Notes under the pieces: model-generated | Told to the model about the DNA's origin: nothing | Databases searched by the model: none | What the model saw: the letters and a program-made list of their open reading frames with translations, nothing else | Position numbers and translations under genes: made by a program | From: Legionella fallonii LLAP-10 | Lineage (GTDB): Bacteria > Pseudomonadota > Gammaproteobacteria > Legionellales > Legionellaceae | Reading direction: 5' to 3' | Assembly (NCBI RefSeq): GCF_000953135.1 | Contig: NZ_LN614827.1 | Location: 2,075,001-2,139,000 of the forward strand | Length of the DNA stretch: 64,000 nt | In this document: positions 1-9,239 of the stretch, piece by piece | Position numbering within the stretch: position 1 is the first letter of the stretch | Layout of the letters: each line of letters begins with the position of its first letter

Positions 1-293
1 TCGAGAAAAAACAATGATTCCGGTATATAAAGAACTGCTGAGGCTTGAAAACCGGCTCGTTTAGCTGGATCTTTAGTAGTGAGCCATTCTTCAATTGGAT
101 GAGAAGAACCTTTTAGGGTAATTTCGCTAGAAAATGTGCGATTAACAAAATTAATCTCTTCAGTGGAATTAAAACTAACTCTATATTTCTGGAGTAGACG
201 TGCGTTATGATCACTTACCGTATCTACATTTTGATTTGAATTACTAAAAGTCAAAATATTATCCTCTTGGATATAAAATAAATTATTTGCCAT
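1..293 (-). CDS. Hypothetical protein, N-terminal part only
   Basis: A reading frame on the minus strand starts at ATG 293-291 and stays open to the window edge, giving about 97 residues (begins MANNLFYIQEDNILTF). The 3' part lies outside the window. I recognise no domain; the visible part is polar and has no signal peptide or membrane segment. The long uninterrupted frame and the absence of an alternative on the other strand support a real gene. Its neighbours are mobile-element scraps, so it may itself be accessory. Confidence 0.5.
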   Translation of the reverse strand, partial: MANNLFYIQEDNILTFSNSNQNVDTVSDHNARLLQKYRVSFNSTEEINFVNRTFSSEITLKGSSHPIEEWLTTKDPAKRAGFQASAVLYIPESLFFL

Positions 294-495
294 TATTTTA
301 TGCAAAAAATCGCATAAAGCAAGCCTTTGCTTACAACGCGGCTAGTTTTTCTTTATTTTTCTTAAATTGACCGCAAAGATAACCCTCACTGGGAATAAAG
401 CGCATGGGGACTTATAGATTACCCATTATGTATAGCAATTAACGACTTGGAGTACGAGATGAAATGTCGAGTCCGACTTACGCTAGAATGAAACG

Positions 496-648
496 CTTCT
501 TATAAAGAAGAAAAAGGAAATTATTTGTACCCATTTTTGCAACGGAAAGAAGCAGGACTTTAGATCATTTAAAGAGTCTGGTATTCATATCCACCCAGAG
601 ATTAAAAGCCTCACCGATACGGGTTATCATTGGGATGTTGCCAGATAA
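496..648 (+). pseudogene. IS5/IS4-type DDE transposase remnant
   Basis: About 50 codons in one frame read KKEIICTHFCNGKKQDFRSF, then KESGIHIHPEIK and SLTDTGY before a stop. This is the pattern of the DDE region of IS5/IS4-type transposases (ICTSFSNGKKHDFxLFKES ... ADxGYQGI). No start, N-terminus or C-terminus is present, and no terminal inverted repeats were found, so it is a decayed fragment. It belongs to the run of scraps between 0.3 and 1.0 kb. Confidence 0.6.
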
Positions 649-769
649 CATTATTTTATATGGAATAGAAATTGATACTACAGTAACAGGTGCAACTCTT
701 TCTCAACGGGTAGAAAATGATATTGAACTACTTGTAGTACAATTACAAAAAAGAAATTATTGGTACTGA
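616..769 (+). pseudogene. Hydrogenase maturation protease, C-terminal remnant
   Basis: A frame of about 50 codons contains VIIGMLPDNIILYGIEIDTT followed by GATLSQRVENDIELLVVQL and ends at TGA 767-769. The pattern of a G-x-P-x-x-I-x-L-x-GIE-x core and then LS-x-x-V-x-x-x-I-x-x-L resembles the last third of HyaD/HycI-type hydrogenase maturation endopeptidases. It overlaps the transposase remnant in another frame and has no N-terminus, so it is broken. The family call rests on a short match. Confidence 0.35.
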
Positions 770-1102
770 ATGATTTAAATTGAAACAACTTCCTATTAAA
801 ATAGTGTCTTTAGTGCAAAGAAAATATGCCCTCCCCAATAATTGACTATAATTGATAGTTGTACGCAGCAATTTTATTTAAATAGAAATAATCCCTGTGC
901 TCCCCATTTATTTGAAGAGCCTGTAGCACTCAATGAAGTAGTTCGACTAGTAAGAACAGGGTTTGTGCTAGTTATTTTATTTAAAATTAAGATAGATTAA
1001 TACTATCTATGGAATGGAATACTAATTATGCCATCCAATCAATTTGCAACATCAATTATCAACAACGGCTGCTTAATGGAAACGACTAACAAGGAATAAA
1101 TT
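770..1102. other. Non-coding or decayed stretch upstream of the nitroreductase
   Basis: This AT-rich stretch has no gene I can support. An open frame of about 52 codons (roughly 845-1000, containing CAPHLFEEPVALNEVVRL) ends at TAA near 1000. It lacks a convincing start or ribosome site and may be another gene scrap. The AAGGAAT just before ATG 1103 is the ribosome-binding site of the next gene. Confidence 0.3.
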
Positions 1103-1708
1103 ATGGACAGCTCAAAAACAATTAATCATAACAAAATCTCCTTGAACGTGATGGATGTCATATATAATCGTCGCGCGGTGCGCGATTATCTCCCCCAAAA
1201 AATTGATCAAGATCTCATCCATACTTTGCTTAATGCAGCCATACAGGCTCCTACTGCTATGCATGAAGAACCGTGGTCATTTGTGATCATTCAAAATAAA
1301 GACCTATTAAATCATTTGTCAGAAAGCACCAAGCACCTAGTACTCACTGAAACGAAAAACGCTGAGCACCAACAAGCAAAGCATATTATCGATTTGGTCA
1401 AGCCAGCAGATTTCAATGTATTTTATAATGCAGAAACGTTGATAATTATATATAGCAAATTTTATGGGGATTTTGTCGCAGCAGATTGTTGGCTAGCCAC
1501 TGAGAATCTAATGCTCGCCGCCCATGCAAATGGACTTGGGACTTGTGTCATTGGCTTTGCGGTTAAGGCTCTGAACACTCCGGAATGGAAAGATGAATTA
1601 GGAATTCCTGCTGAAATGACCGCCATAGCGCCAATCATTGTAGGCTGGCCCGCCGGCAAGACGCCACCATCTCCTCGTAAGCCCCCTGAAATACTTATTT
1701 GGAAATGA
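1103..1708 (+). CDS. Nitroreductase family protein
   Basis: This 201-residue protein matches the FMN-dependent nitroreductase fold. MDVIYNRRAVRDYLP (residues about 17-31) is the N-terminal FMN-phosphate site with the paired Arg. APTAMHEEPWSFVII (about 50-64) is the usual A-P-T/S-x-x-N-x-Q-P-W region, with His-Glu-Glu replacing the common Asn. GLGTCVIGF (about 149-157) is the second flavin-contacting segment. Members are soluble homodimers that use NAD(P)H to reduce nitro or quinone compounds; the substrate here cannot be told. AAGGAATAAATT precedes the ATG. The next, truncated gene begins two bases downstream, so the two were probably one operon. Confidence 0.85.
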   Translation: MDSSKTINHNKISLNVMDVIYNRRAVRDYLPQKIDQDLIHTLLNAAIQAPTAMHEEPWSFVIIQNKDLLNHLSESTKHLVLTETKNAEHQQAKHIIDLVKPADFNVFYNAETLIIIYSKFYGDFVAADCWLATENLMLAAHANGLGTCVIGFAVKALNTPEWKDELGIPAEMTAIAPIIVGWPAGKTPPSPRKPPEILIWK

Positions 1709-1709
1709 T

Positions 1710-1970
1710 ATGAAACAAAATTTTTCAGCAAGAATAGTCCCTCTGGAAGAAGTCTATGCAGCAACTTATAAACTTGCCTTGCTTATTATGGAGTCACACT
1801 ATATTTTTGATACGGTAATCGCTATTGCAAGAGGTGGATTTCCTATAGCACGCTTTATTTGTAATTTTTTAAATATTCATCATTTAGGTGCTGTACAAAT
1901 AACACATTACACCGCTGGGGCTACGGAGATAGAAAATAAGACAGGTTGCCAAGGAACTTGGAGTTACTGA
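1710..1970 (+). pseudogene. Phosphoribosyltransferase, truncated by an IS fragment
   Basis: The first 75 or so residues look like a COG2236-type phosphoribosyltransferase: a hydrophobic strand followed by DTVIAIARGGFPIARFICN (about 30-48). The family normally exceeds 150 residues and needs a PRPP loop further on. Here the frame runs into IS3 OrfA sequence at about 1935 and stops, so the PRPP-binding site is missing and the product is very unlikely to be active. It follows the nitroreductase by one base. Confidence 0.65.
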
Positions 1971-2055
1971 AAACAACCTATATAACTGGCGTAAGCAGTT
2001 ACATAAGAAACAAAAGAAAGCGTTCCCTAATCAATCCCAATTTAAGGAATACTAA
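1936..2055 (+). pseudogene. IS3-family OrfA (HTH) fragment
   Basis: In the +1 frame relative to the truncated phosphoribosyltransferase, about 39 codons read IRQVAKELGVTENNLYNWRK and end ...AFPNQSQFKEY-stop. This is the helix-turn-helix region of IS3-family OrfA (typical: xRQVAxELGVSExTLYRWRK, then AFPGxG). Only this piece remains; OrfB is absent here. It marks the breakpoint of the phosphoribosyltransferase gene. Confidence 0.7.
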
Positions 2056-2058
2056 ATA

Positions 2059-2427
2059 ATGGAAATATTAAGCTTGCACTCCCTATTATTATATATACAA
2101 CATGGTATTTCATTTTGTGGAGTACTTGTTATTTTTTTTGGTGTTTTAACCGCATTATTTCGTTATATCTCCTACCCATTTTATAACTCTGAAACCACTA
2201 AGAAAATGGATATAAATCAAATTCGATTAAGATTAAGTAGAGTATTAACATTAGGCTTGGAGTTTATTATTGCTGCCGACTTAATAGGAACAACAACTGC
2301 CCCGGACTATTATTCCGTTGGAATCCTAGCGAGTATTGTTTTAATACGAACCTTATTAAGTTATACCTTAAATCGTGAAATAAAAACCATTAGTCAACAG
2401 GAAAATCAAAATAGAACTCTACAGTGA
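2059..2427 (+). CDS. DUF1622 family membrane protein
   Basis: This 122-residue protein has an N-terminal membrane segment (about 10-35), a second (about 67-80, LGLEFIIAADLIGTT) and a third (about 86-105). The pairing of a first helix with the cytoplasmic R-x-x-L-x-R...LGLEFxxAADI core is characteristic of DUF1622, short inner-membrane proteins of unknown function. It starts four bases after the IS3 fragment. Length and membrane pattern fit an intact family member. Confidence 0.7.
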   Translation: MEILSLHSLLLYIQHGISFCGVLVIFFGVLTALFRYISYPFYNSETTKKMDINQIRLRLSRVLTLGLEFIIAADLIGTTTAPDYYSVGILASIVLIRTLLSYTLNREIKTISQQENQNRTLQ

Positions 2428-2479
2428 CTTAATTATAATATTGATTATAAAATTTCAGATGAATACAATCCTACGAAAT

Positions 2480-2602
2480 TTATAAATGACTGGAGTCCAA
2501 ATGCGCTTGCCGCTTGCCCGAACTATCAACACTATGTAAATCAAAAATATTCTGGGCTATGTCCACGCCTAATACACTAATATTCTTTGCTGGACCTCCA
2601 AT
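2480..2602 (-). pseudogene. IS110-family transposase, N-terminal remnant
   Basis: Minus-strand codons read GGPAKNISVLGVDIAQNIFD then LHSVDSSGKRQ and stop after about 40 residues. The IS110 DEDD transposases begin with this signature (xxxGVDIAKxxFxLHGxDxxGK), which includes the first catalytic Asp. The rest of the gene is gone and there is no proper start codon. It separates the DUF1622 gene from the ankyrin-like gene. Confidence 0.65.
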
Positions 2603-2737
2603 TCAGTTTCCAATTTTCCAATTCGAATACTAAGCGGGTAACAACTGGTTGCCGGCACAGAGAGTGGGATGGTTTATTATACCCCGAATATTGTGGACTG
2701 TTTGGCATGGCAACGAACGCGGTTGCTCTCGCAAGTG

Positions 2738-4960
2738 CTAATCTAATCGCATTATTGAGCGATGCAACAATGAATAATATGCATCTTGTGTGTCGTTTTC
2801 CAATGGTTTTTCATGCTTGCTTGGCACAGGAGCTACAGGTTCGGAAGATAATAGATGCATAATTTCAGCATTGCTGCCATTATTTCGCGCGAGATGATAA
2901 GGTGTATTACCATCACTATCCTTTAGATCAATTCGAGCATGGTATTGAAGTAAGCATTTGACTAGGTTTTCACAGTTAGCTAATACCGCAATCGACAAAG
3001 GTGTTCTCTTATTTTTCAATTCAGGTTTATCTGGATTTGCACCTGCTTTTAACAAATCCTCAACTTCAGTAATATCCCCATTTGATGTTGCAATGATCAA
3101 CGGCGTTTGACCCGCTGAATTGTATTTATCAATCCTGGAAAACAGGCTATGTTGTTTGCAAACTAGGGCAGCCATTTCACCTAGGTTCTTTGTTTTTCGA
3201 ATGGCTTCTTGAACGCTTTGAGCGCGTTCTTCGTGTACCGGTTTTCTAGTAAACCATTGGCTGAACCATCCAGCAGGTCTAATATAGCTCTTTAGGGCGT
3301 TAATCAACGTTTGTTGTTGTAGCTTAAATAACAACTCTTCAACACCCTCAAAACTCATATAAGCCGGTGCCAAGAAGAGAGTAATAAGCAGGAAAATCTC
3401 TTTGGGTAAAGCATATGACATCTTTGTGCAACGCCCATTATTAATAAGCGGCGCATAGCACTGAATCATAAATGAACGGATTTCAGGGCACATCTGTAAA
3501 AATTGCGCTTGCTGCATTCCAACGCCATAGGTTCGTTTAAAGTGATATATATTATCAATTTTTTGTGCAATACGCGGAAGCGCCTCTTTTACAACAGGAT
3601 TGAACGAAGGCTCATTTTCAAACATTGCGATGATTTTTTTTCGGTCTTCAGCATTTTCTATAGGGAGTATGTGTTGCATCGTACTTGATGCATTATAAAA
3701 ATATTCATTTACGGCCTGAGCGATATCATTCACATTGGCGCCATGTTTATTGAGCAACTCCATGGCAAATTTAATATGCCCTCCCTGAACTGCGCCCAAA
3801 GCGATATCATTCACATTGGCACCATGTTTATTGAGCAACTCCATGGCAAATGCAATATGCCCGCCCTGAGCTGCGCCATGAGCGATATCATTCACATCGG
3901 CACCATGTTCTTTGAGCAATTCCATGGCAAATTCAAAATACCCGCGCACAGCGGCGCCTAGGGCGATATAATTCACATTCGCACCATGTTTATTGAGCAG
4001 TTCCATGGCAAATTCAAAATGCCCGCCAAAAGCTGCGCCCTGAGCGATATCATTCACATCGGCGCCATGTTCTTTGAGCAGCCCCATCGCAAACTCAAAA
4101 TACCCGCCAAAAATTGCACCCTGAGCGATATACCGCACATCGGCGCCATGTTCTTTGAGCAATTCCATGGCAAATCCAATATGCCCGCCCTGAACTGCGC
4201 CCAGAGCGATATCATTCACATCGGCGCCATGTTCTTTGAGCAATTCCATGGCAAAGGCAATATGCCCACTCTGAGCTGCGCCCCGAGCGATATATTTTAG
4301 ATCAGCGCCATGTTCATTGAGCAATTTCATGGAAAATCCAATATGCCCGCCCAAAGCGGCGCCCAAAGCGATATCATTCACATCAGCGCCATGTTCATTG
4401 AGCAATTCCATGGCAAAGGCAATATGCCCGCCCAAAGCGGCGCCCAGGGCGATATAATTCACACCAGCGGCATGTTTATTAAGCAATTTCATGGCAAATC
4501 CAATATGCCCACCAAAAGCGGCCCCCTGAGCGATATAATTCACATTGGCGTCATGTTTATTAAGCAATTCCATGGCAAATTCAGTATGCCCGCCAGAGGC
4601 GGCGCCACAAGCGATCTCATTCACATCGGCGCCATGTTCATTGAACAATTTCATGGCAAATTCAGTATGCCCGCCTCGAGCGGCGCCCCGTGCGATATAC
4701 CTCACATCGGCACGATGTTTATTGAACAATTCCATGGCAAATTCAATATGCCCACCCAAAGCGGCACCCAGAGCGATATAATTCACATTGGAGCTAAACT
4801 TTCTATGCAGTATCATGGCAATATTCAAGTTACCTTCGGAGGCTAATTTTCCTGCAGGTGTTAAACCACTATAATTTTGAACATCGATAGAGCTGAAGTT
4901 TGAGAGCTGTTCAAGTCTTTGATCTACTGCGGCACTATAAATTTCTTCAAAAAGCGTCAT
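2738..4960 (-). CDS. Ankyrin-like repeat protein with 27-residue repeats, effector candidate
   Basis: The protein has 740 residues. From about residue 50 to 430 it carries some 13-14 tandem repeats of 27 residues, consensus GADVNDIALGAALGGH then IxFAMELLNEH. They resemble the helix pair of an ankyrin repeat but are shorter than the usual 33 residues. The C-terminal 150 residues hold two or three ordinary ankyrin repeats (NSAGQTPLIIATSNGDI, KRTPLSIAVLANCENLVKCL, DSDGNTPYHLARNNGS). The middle section (about 430-590) has no domain I recognise. No signal peptide or membrane segment is visible. Ankyrin proteins of this kind are common secreted effectors in Legionella and Coxiella; export is inferred. 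Long plus-strand frames opposite the repeats are shadows of the repeat periodicity. Confidence 0.8.
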   Translation of the reverse strand: MTLFEEIYSAAVDQRLEQLSNFSSIDVQNYSGLTPAGKLASEGNLNIAMILHRKFSSNVNYIALGAALGGHIEFAMELFNKHRADVRYIARGAARGGHTEFAMKLFNEHGADVNEIACGAASGGHTEFAMELLNKHDANVNYIAQGAAFGGHIGFAMKLLNKHAAGVNYIALGAALGGHIAFAMELLNEHGADVNDIALGAALGGHIGFSMKLLNEHGADLKYIARGAAQSGHIAFAMELLKEHGADVNDIALGAVQGGHIGFAMELLKEHGADVRYIAQGAIFGGYFEFAMGLLKEHGADVNDIAQGAAFGGHFEFAMELLNKHGANVNYIALGAAVRGYFEFAMELLKEHGADVNDIAHGAAQGGHIAFAMELLNKHGANVNDIALGAVQGGHIKFAMELLNKHGANVNDIAQAVNEYFYNASSTMQHILPIENAEDRKKIIAMFENEPSFNPVVKEALPRIAQKIDNIYHFKRTYGVGMQQAQFLQMCPEIRSFMIQCYAPLINNGRCTKMSYALPKEIFLLITLFLAPAYMSFEGVEELLFKLQQQTLINALKSYIRPAGWFSQWFTRKPVHEERAQSVQEAIRKTKNLGEMAALVCKQHSLFSRIDKYNSAGQTPLIIATSNGDITEVEDLLKAGANPDKPELKNKRTPLSIAVLANCENLVKCLLQYHARIDLKDSDGNTPYHLARNNGSNAEIMHLLSSEPVAPVPSKHEKPLENDTQDAYYSLLHRSIMRLD

Positions 4961-5179
4961 ATAAGCACATAAACAAAACAGATTGTTAAACTAGTATAAC
5001 AAGGTCTTGGGGAGCAATGGAACATGGTGTAATTTATACGTCCTCCTCCTGTTCAGAAAGATCTTTTGATAATTCAATCTCCAACTCCTCTAAAGAATAA
5101 ATTTTGAAGACGAAAACAAGGTATTAACATGAGGCTCAGAGGGTGGTACAGCTGTAATTGAAAATTATTGTTTGATACA

Positions 5180-5422
5180 TTAAAAAAAGTACCAACTGTA
5201 GACCATGTAATATTGAGTATCCTCTCTTTTCAAAGGATCAATAAAGATTGGACTTTTTCCTGGACTCAGAATCATTGCGTGAAATCCTTGCGGCGTTATA
5301 TCTAACGTCACCAATTCACTTGAATCATCCACGCCATAGGCATCATAAGTTCTGATTTCCGGATATTTAGCACCAAGCTCAGGATGCATGGTGCTGTTTT
5401 CCATCACTTGATATTGGCGCAT
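5180..5422 (-). pseudogene. Metalloprotease propeptide fragment (reprolysin-like family)
   Basis: The 80-residue frame contains MHPELGAKYPEIRTYDAYG, then DITPQGFHAMILSPGKSPIF and DPLKREDTQYYMVY. This is the propeptide pattern (ELAxKYPEIRTYxGxGxDDxxxxxRxDxTPxGFHAxI) that precedes the zinc protease domain in secreted reprolysin-like metalloproteases, normally inside proteins of several hundred residues. The protease domain is missing. The frame ends in a run of aromatic residues unlike the family, so I call it a gene remnant. A 20-codon acidic frame at about 5040-5100 (minus) may be further debris. Confidence 0.5.
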
Positions 5423-5468
5423 GCTGCCTACATAAATTAAACTACATTTCCTTGCGGATCAGCGGAAA

Positions 5469-5861
5469 TCATGGCTTAAAACTATTCTCCTGCTGCGCTA
5501 ATTTTTCTATTTCAAACATTTCCGCTACACTTTTAATTCTATTTCCATGAAAAGGAATGTCCAGTGTTGAGAAATTATTTTTTAGACTAAATAAACCAAT
5601 CGCACCTTCTTTTCCTATATTATTAAATTGCAAACTAAGCTCCTTCACCTCGCGAAAATTATGGAGACACTCGCTTAATATAAGCGCACCTTTATCACTA
5701 AGCGCATTGTTATCTAAATCAAACCTAGATGCATCAGGGTTTATCTCTTGAATTTTATCCATTACTTCTTTAATTTCATCATCAGTAATATTAATATTCG
5801 CTAAATTTACCTGCGACGAATTTATACTTTCAGTTATTTTACTTAATATTTTTTGTCTCAT
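5469..5861 (-). CDS. Leucine-rich-repeat (ribonuclease-inhibitor type) protein
   Basis: I place the start at ATG 5861-5859 because a clear GGAGA lies six to ten bases upstream; an in-frame ATG 13 codons earlier has none. The product is about 130 residues. FDLDNNALSDKGALIL and LSLQFNNIGKEGAIGL (roughly residues 68-110) are ribonuclease-inhibitor-type LRR units (LDLxxNxIGDxGAxxL). There is no membrane segment. Small LRR proteins of this type are frequent in Legionella and some are translocated; function here is unknown. Only two or three repeats are present, so it may be shortened. Confidence 0.6.
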   Translation of the reverse strand: MRQKILSKITESINSSQVNLANINITDDEIKEVMDKIQEINPDASRFDLDNNALSDKGALILSECLHNFREVKELSLQFNNIGKEGAIGLFSLKNNFSTLDIPFHGNRIKSVAEMFEIEKLAQQENSFKP

Positions 5862-6096
5862 ATTTTCTCCGAGATACTTTATAAGATTCACATTTTTCAT
5901 GCTACTAAATATAGCTCAATATATATAAAAACAGCGACTCTTAAATTTAGTACAAGCAGCTTTAAAGCGGCGCTATTAATCCTTCTTTCTTTTTGTTCTA
6001 TATTTAATATACAGATCTGAGTTAATTATGATTTCTTTGCTTAATTGTAGCCCATAAACAACTCTAAATATAAATTGTCACGCTGAGGAAAGCTTC

Positions 6097-9000
6097 ATGC
6101 CAGTAAGACCCGTAATTCAAGATAAGGCAGTAGTAGCTGACACAATCACGTACTCCCCCATTGGTGAAGCATTTCGACCAGGTAAACCAATACCTACACA
6201 CCCAATGACAACTGTTGAGCGTAGAGATATGGTTGCTCGTTTGGAAAGGACAATTAGTGATTTAATGATTGAGGCAACAAAGACCTACCAAGCAAACTGC
6301 TACAAACCAAACACTAATGAAGTAGATCCTGATTACATCTCTCGTCTAAGCACTAATGAATTCTTTTTCTATGCTAAAGAACCTCTAACTTTGAAAGAAT
6401 TCGAAGAGTTACAAAATAAAATCGCGGAGCAAGCAAAAAAACAACCGGTAGGAGTGCAACTCATTCTCGGTTCTTTTGCTGTGAAAACCTATGACAACAA
6501 AGTAATGAATGTAACGCCGCATATTACTTGTGGACAATCACCTAATTTTAACTTCATTGTTAAAAACAATACCTCGTCTATAGACGTTCGTTACAAGATA
6601 CCTAATGGGCAAGGAAACAATACTCTGCTGGAGGTGTTTGATCGAAATCATTATAATCCTATTATACCCATGCCTCAGATCATGGTTAATGGATATAGTC
6701 GAGAGTTAACTTTTAATAATATAGTACCTTGCAGAACCCCTGGCGGTACTCAATTTCTAACAGCAGTGGATATTTGCTTGGATCATACGCTAGGAGTAGC
6801 GAAGCAGAATCTTGAGGCACTTGCAATAAGGTTTCCAGATATATGGAAACAGCCAATTTCTCACGTAGTGGTATCCAATTGGGTAGATTTGGAAAAATCA
6901 CAATGCATTGGAACAGTTGTGATGCATGTTGATCCAACTTGTTCCCCTATAAAATGCAAAGAAGGTATTGCGCAAAATGTCGTTTCTCGAGGCAAGCTTG
7001 AATTTGGAGATGACCCTATTACAATCTATGAAATAGATAAATGCCTGATATTAGCTAAAGAGGATGAAGCGAATAAAGATTTATTAATCAATGAACTGCA
7101 AAAAGGTACTAGTGCTGATTGGCAGATTATTTTAAGCTCCCTACCCCACGTTCCTGGGATATTAAATCAGAACTTCCCGACACCCTTTTATCAGCTAACG
7201 ATAGCGGAAGAAGTCATCGCATCCGCTTTGAATAGTGGTAACCAAAAAATTTTTCGTGACGCCTATTATGCACTAAAACAAGCCGGTTTTTCGCTGGACA
7301 CCGCCACCATACAAAAAATATCAAAAACCTTCCCCATGGCGCAGCAACAGGCGGAAACAGGACTTGTTCAGCAACTGATAGCGACAGACCCACAACAGGT
7401 TATGATCAATGAACTGCAAAAAGGTACTAGTGCTGATTGGCAGATTATTTTAAGTTCCCTACCCCACGTTCCTGGGATACTAAATCAGAACTTCCCGACA
7501 CCCTTTTATCAGCTAACGATAGCGGAAGAAGTCATCGCATCCGCTTTGAATAGTGGTAACCAAAAAATTTTTCGTGACGCCTATTATGCACTAAAACAAG
7601 CCGGTTTTTCCCTGGACACCGCCACCATACAAAAAATATCAAAAAGCTTCCCCATGGCGCAGCAACAGGCAGAAACAGGACTTGTTCAGCAACTGATAGC
7701 GACAGACCCACAGCAGGTTATGATCAATGAACTGCAAAAAGGTACTAGTGCTGATTGGCAGATTATTTTAAGCTCCTTACCCCACGTTCCTGGGATATTA
7801 AATCAGAACTTCCCGACACCCTTTTATCAGCTAACGATAGCAGAAGAAGTCATCGCATCCGCTTTGAATAATGGTAACCAAAAAATTTTTCATGACGCCT
7901 ATTATGCACTAAAACAAGCCGGTTTTTCCCTGGACACCGCCACCATACAAAAAATATCAAAAACCTTTCCCATGGTGCAGCAACAGGCAGAAACAGGACT
8001 TGTTCAGCAACTGATAGCGACAGACCCACAGCAGGTTATGATCAATGAACTGCAAAAAGGTACTAGTGCTGATTGGCAGATTATTTTAAGCTCCTTACCC
8101 CACGTTCCTGGGATATTAAATCAGAACTTCCCGACACCCTTTTATCAGCTAACGATAGCGGAACAAATCCTCGCATCCGCTTTGAATAGTGGTAACCAAA
8201 AAATTTTTCGTGACGCCTATTATGCACTAAAACAAACCGGTTTTTCCCTGGACACCGCCACCATACAAAAAATATCAAAAACCTACCCAACGACGCAGCA
8301 GGCAGAATCAGGAATTATTCGGCAACTGATAGCGACAGACCCACAGCAGGTTATAATCAATGAACTGCAAAAAGGTACTAGTGCTGATTGGCAGATTATT
8401 TTAAGCTCCTTACCCCACGTTCCTGGGATATTAAATCAGAACTTCCCGACACCCTTTTATCAGCTAACGATAGCAGAAGAAGTCATCGCATCCGCTTTGA
8501 ATAATGGTAACCAAAAAATTTTTCATGACGCCTATTATGCACTAAAACAAGCCGGTTTTTCGCTAGATACCGCCACCATACAAAAAATATCAAAAACCTT
8601 CCCCATGGTGCAGCAACAGGCAGAAACAGGACTTGTTCAGCAACTGATAGCCACAGACCCACAGCAGGTTATAATCAATGAACTGCAAAAAGATACTAGT
8701 GCTGATTGGCAGATTATTTTAAGTTCCCTACCCCACGTTCCTGGGATATTAAATCAGAACTTCCCGACACCCTTTTATCAGCTAACGATAGCGGAACAAA
8801 TCCTCGCATCCGCTTTGAATAGTGGTAACCAAAAAATTTTTCGTGACGCCTATTATGCACTAAAACAAACCGGTTTTTCCCTGGACACCGCCACCATACA
8901 AAAAATATCAAAAACCTACCCAACGGCGCAGCAGGCAGAATCAGGAATTATTCGGCAACTGATAGCGACAGACCCACAGCAGGTTATAATCAATCAAGTA

Positions 9001-9210
9001 CTTACAGACGAAGCTGTGAAAACTTCAGTCGATCAGAAAAAACAGGCTTTAGAAGAGAGAGTTAAAGAGAAACTTGCTCCAGAAGATCAGAGCAAAGGAG
9101 CAAAAGTAATGAAAATTAAAAATAGACTTGAGAGGATGAAGGATCTGACAGAAGAATCTATTAATACAGAGGAGCCTGCCCCTGAGGATCCAACCAGAAA
9201 GCATATCTAA
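6097..9210 (+). CDS. Large repeat protein: nitrilase-like N-terminus plus six 106-residue repeats, effector candidate
   Basis: The protein has 1037 residues. Residues 1-330 form a unique domain. Around Cys227 it reads FLTAVDICLDHTLGVAKQNL followed by HVVVSNWV, reminiscent of the nucleophile elbow of carbon-nitrogen hydrolases (xxGxxICYDxxxxE); possible Glu (88 or 95) and Lys partners exist, but the match is weak. Residues 331-964 are six tandem, almost identical repeats of 106 or 105 residues beginning INELQKGTSADWQIILSSLP. The last 70 residues are charged and Glu-rich (EESINTEEPAPED), like a type IVB secretion signal. There is no signal peptide or transmembrane helix. GAGGAAAGCTTC precedes the ATG. 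Effector status is inferred. Confidence 0.75.
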   Translation: MPVRPVIQDKAVVADTITYSPIGEAFRPGKPIPTHPMTTVERRDMVARLERTISDLMIEATKTYQANCYKPNTNEVDPDYISRLSTNEFFFYAKEPLTLKEFEELQNKIAEQAKKQPVGVQLILGSFAVKTYDNKVMNVTPHITCGQSPNFNFIVKNNTSSIDVRYKIPNGQGNNTLLEVFDRNHYNPIIPMPQIMVNGYSRELTFNNIVPCRTPGGTQFLTAVDICLDHTLGVAKQNLEALAIRFPDIWKQPISHVVVSNWVDLEKSQCIGTVVMHVDPTCSPIKCKEGIAQNVVSRGKLEFGDDPITIYEIDKCLILAKEDEANKDLLINELQKGTSADWQIILSSLPHVPGILNQNFPTPFYQLTIAEEVIASALNSGNQKIFRDAYYALKQAGFSLDTATIQKISKTFPMAQQQAETGLVQQLIATDPQQVMINELQKGTSADWQIILSSLPHVPGILNQNFPTPFYQLTIAEEVIASALNSGNQKIFRDAYYALKQAGFSLDTATIQKISKSFPMAQQQAETGLVQQLIATDPQQVMINELQKGTSADWQIILSSLPHVPGILNQNFPTPFYQLTIAEEVIASALNNGNQKIFHDAYYALKQAGFSLDTATIQKISKTFPMVQQQAETGLVQQLIATDPQQVMINELQKGTSADWQIILSSLPHVPGILNQNFPTPFYQLTIAEQILASALNSGNQKIFRDAYYALKQTGFSLDTATIQKISKTYPTTQQAESGIIRQLIATDPQQVIINELQKGTSADWQIILSSLPHVPGILNQNFPTPFYQLTIAEEVIASALNNGNQKIFHDAYYALKQAGFSLDTATIQKISKTFPMVQQQAETGLVQQLIATDPQQVIINELQKDTSADWQIILSSLPHVPGILNQNFPTPFYQLTIAEQILASALNSGNQKIFRDAYYALKQTGFSLDTATIQKISKTYPTAQQAESGIIRQLIATDPQQVIINQVLTDEAVKTSVDQKKQALEERVKEKLAPEDQSKGAKVMKIKNRLERMKDLTEESINTEEPAPEDPTRKHI
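7087..8988 (+). repeat. Six tandem 318/315-bp coding repeats
   Basis: Units start at 7087, 7405, 7723, 8041, 8356 and 8674 and end at 8988. Four are 318 bp and two (the fourth and sixth) are 315 bp, having lost one codon near the end. Units 4 and 6 share variants (EQILASAL, QTGFSLD, TYPT-QQAESGIIRQL), as do units 3 and 5 (NNGNQKIFHD, FPMVQQQ). The two-unit block 3-4 therefore appears to have been duplicated to give 5-6. Differences are few, which points to recent or ongoing homogenisation. Confidence 0.95.
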
Positions 9211-9239
9211 ATGATCGAGTAAGCCCAAGAATCTTACCC

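Noticed and set aside
3743..4846. Several plus-strand frames opposite the ankyrin-like gene
   Set aside because: They mirror the 81-bp period of the repeats and have no ribosome sites; the minus-strand frame is a single long protein with recognisable ankyrin repeats at its C-terminus.
8081..8923. Two almost identical 69-codon minus-strand frames inside the 106-residue repeats
   Set aside because: They occur twice only because the coding repeat occurs twice; they are shadows of the plus-strand gene.
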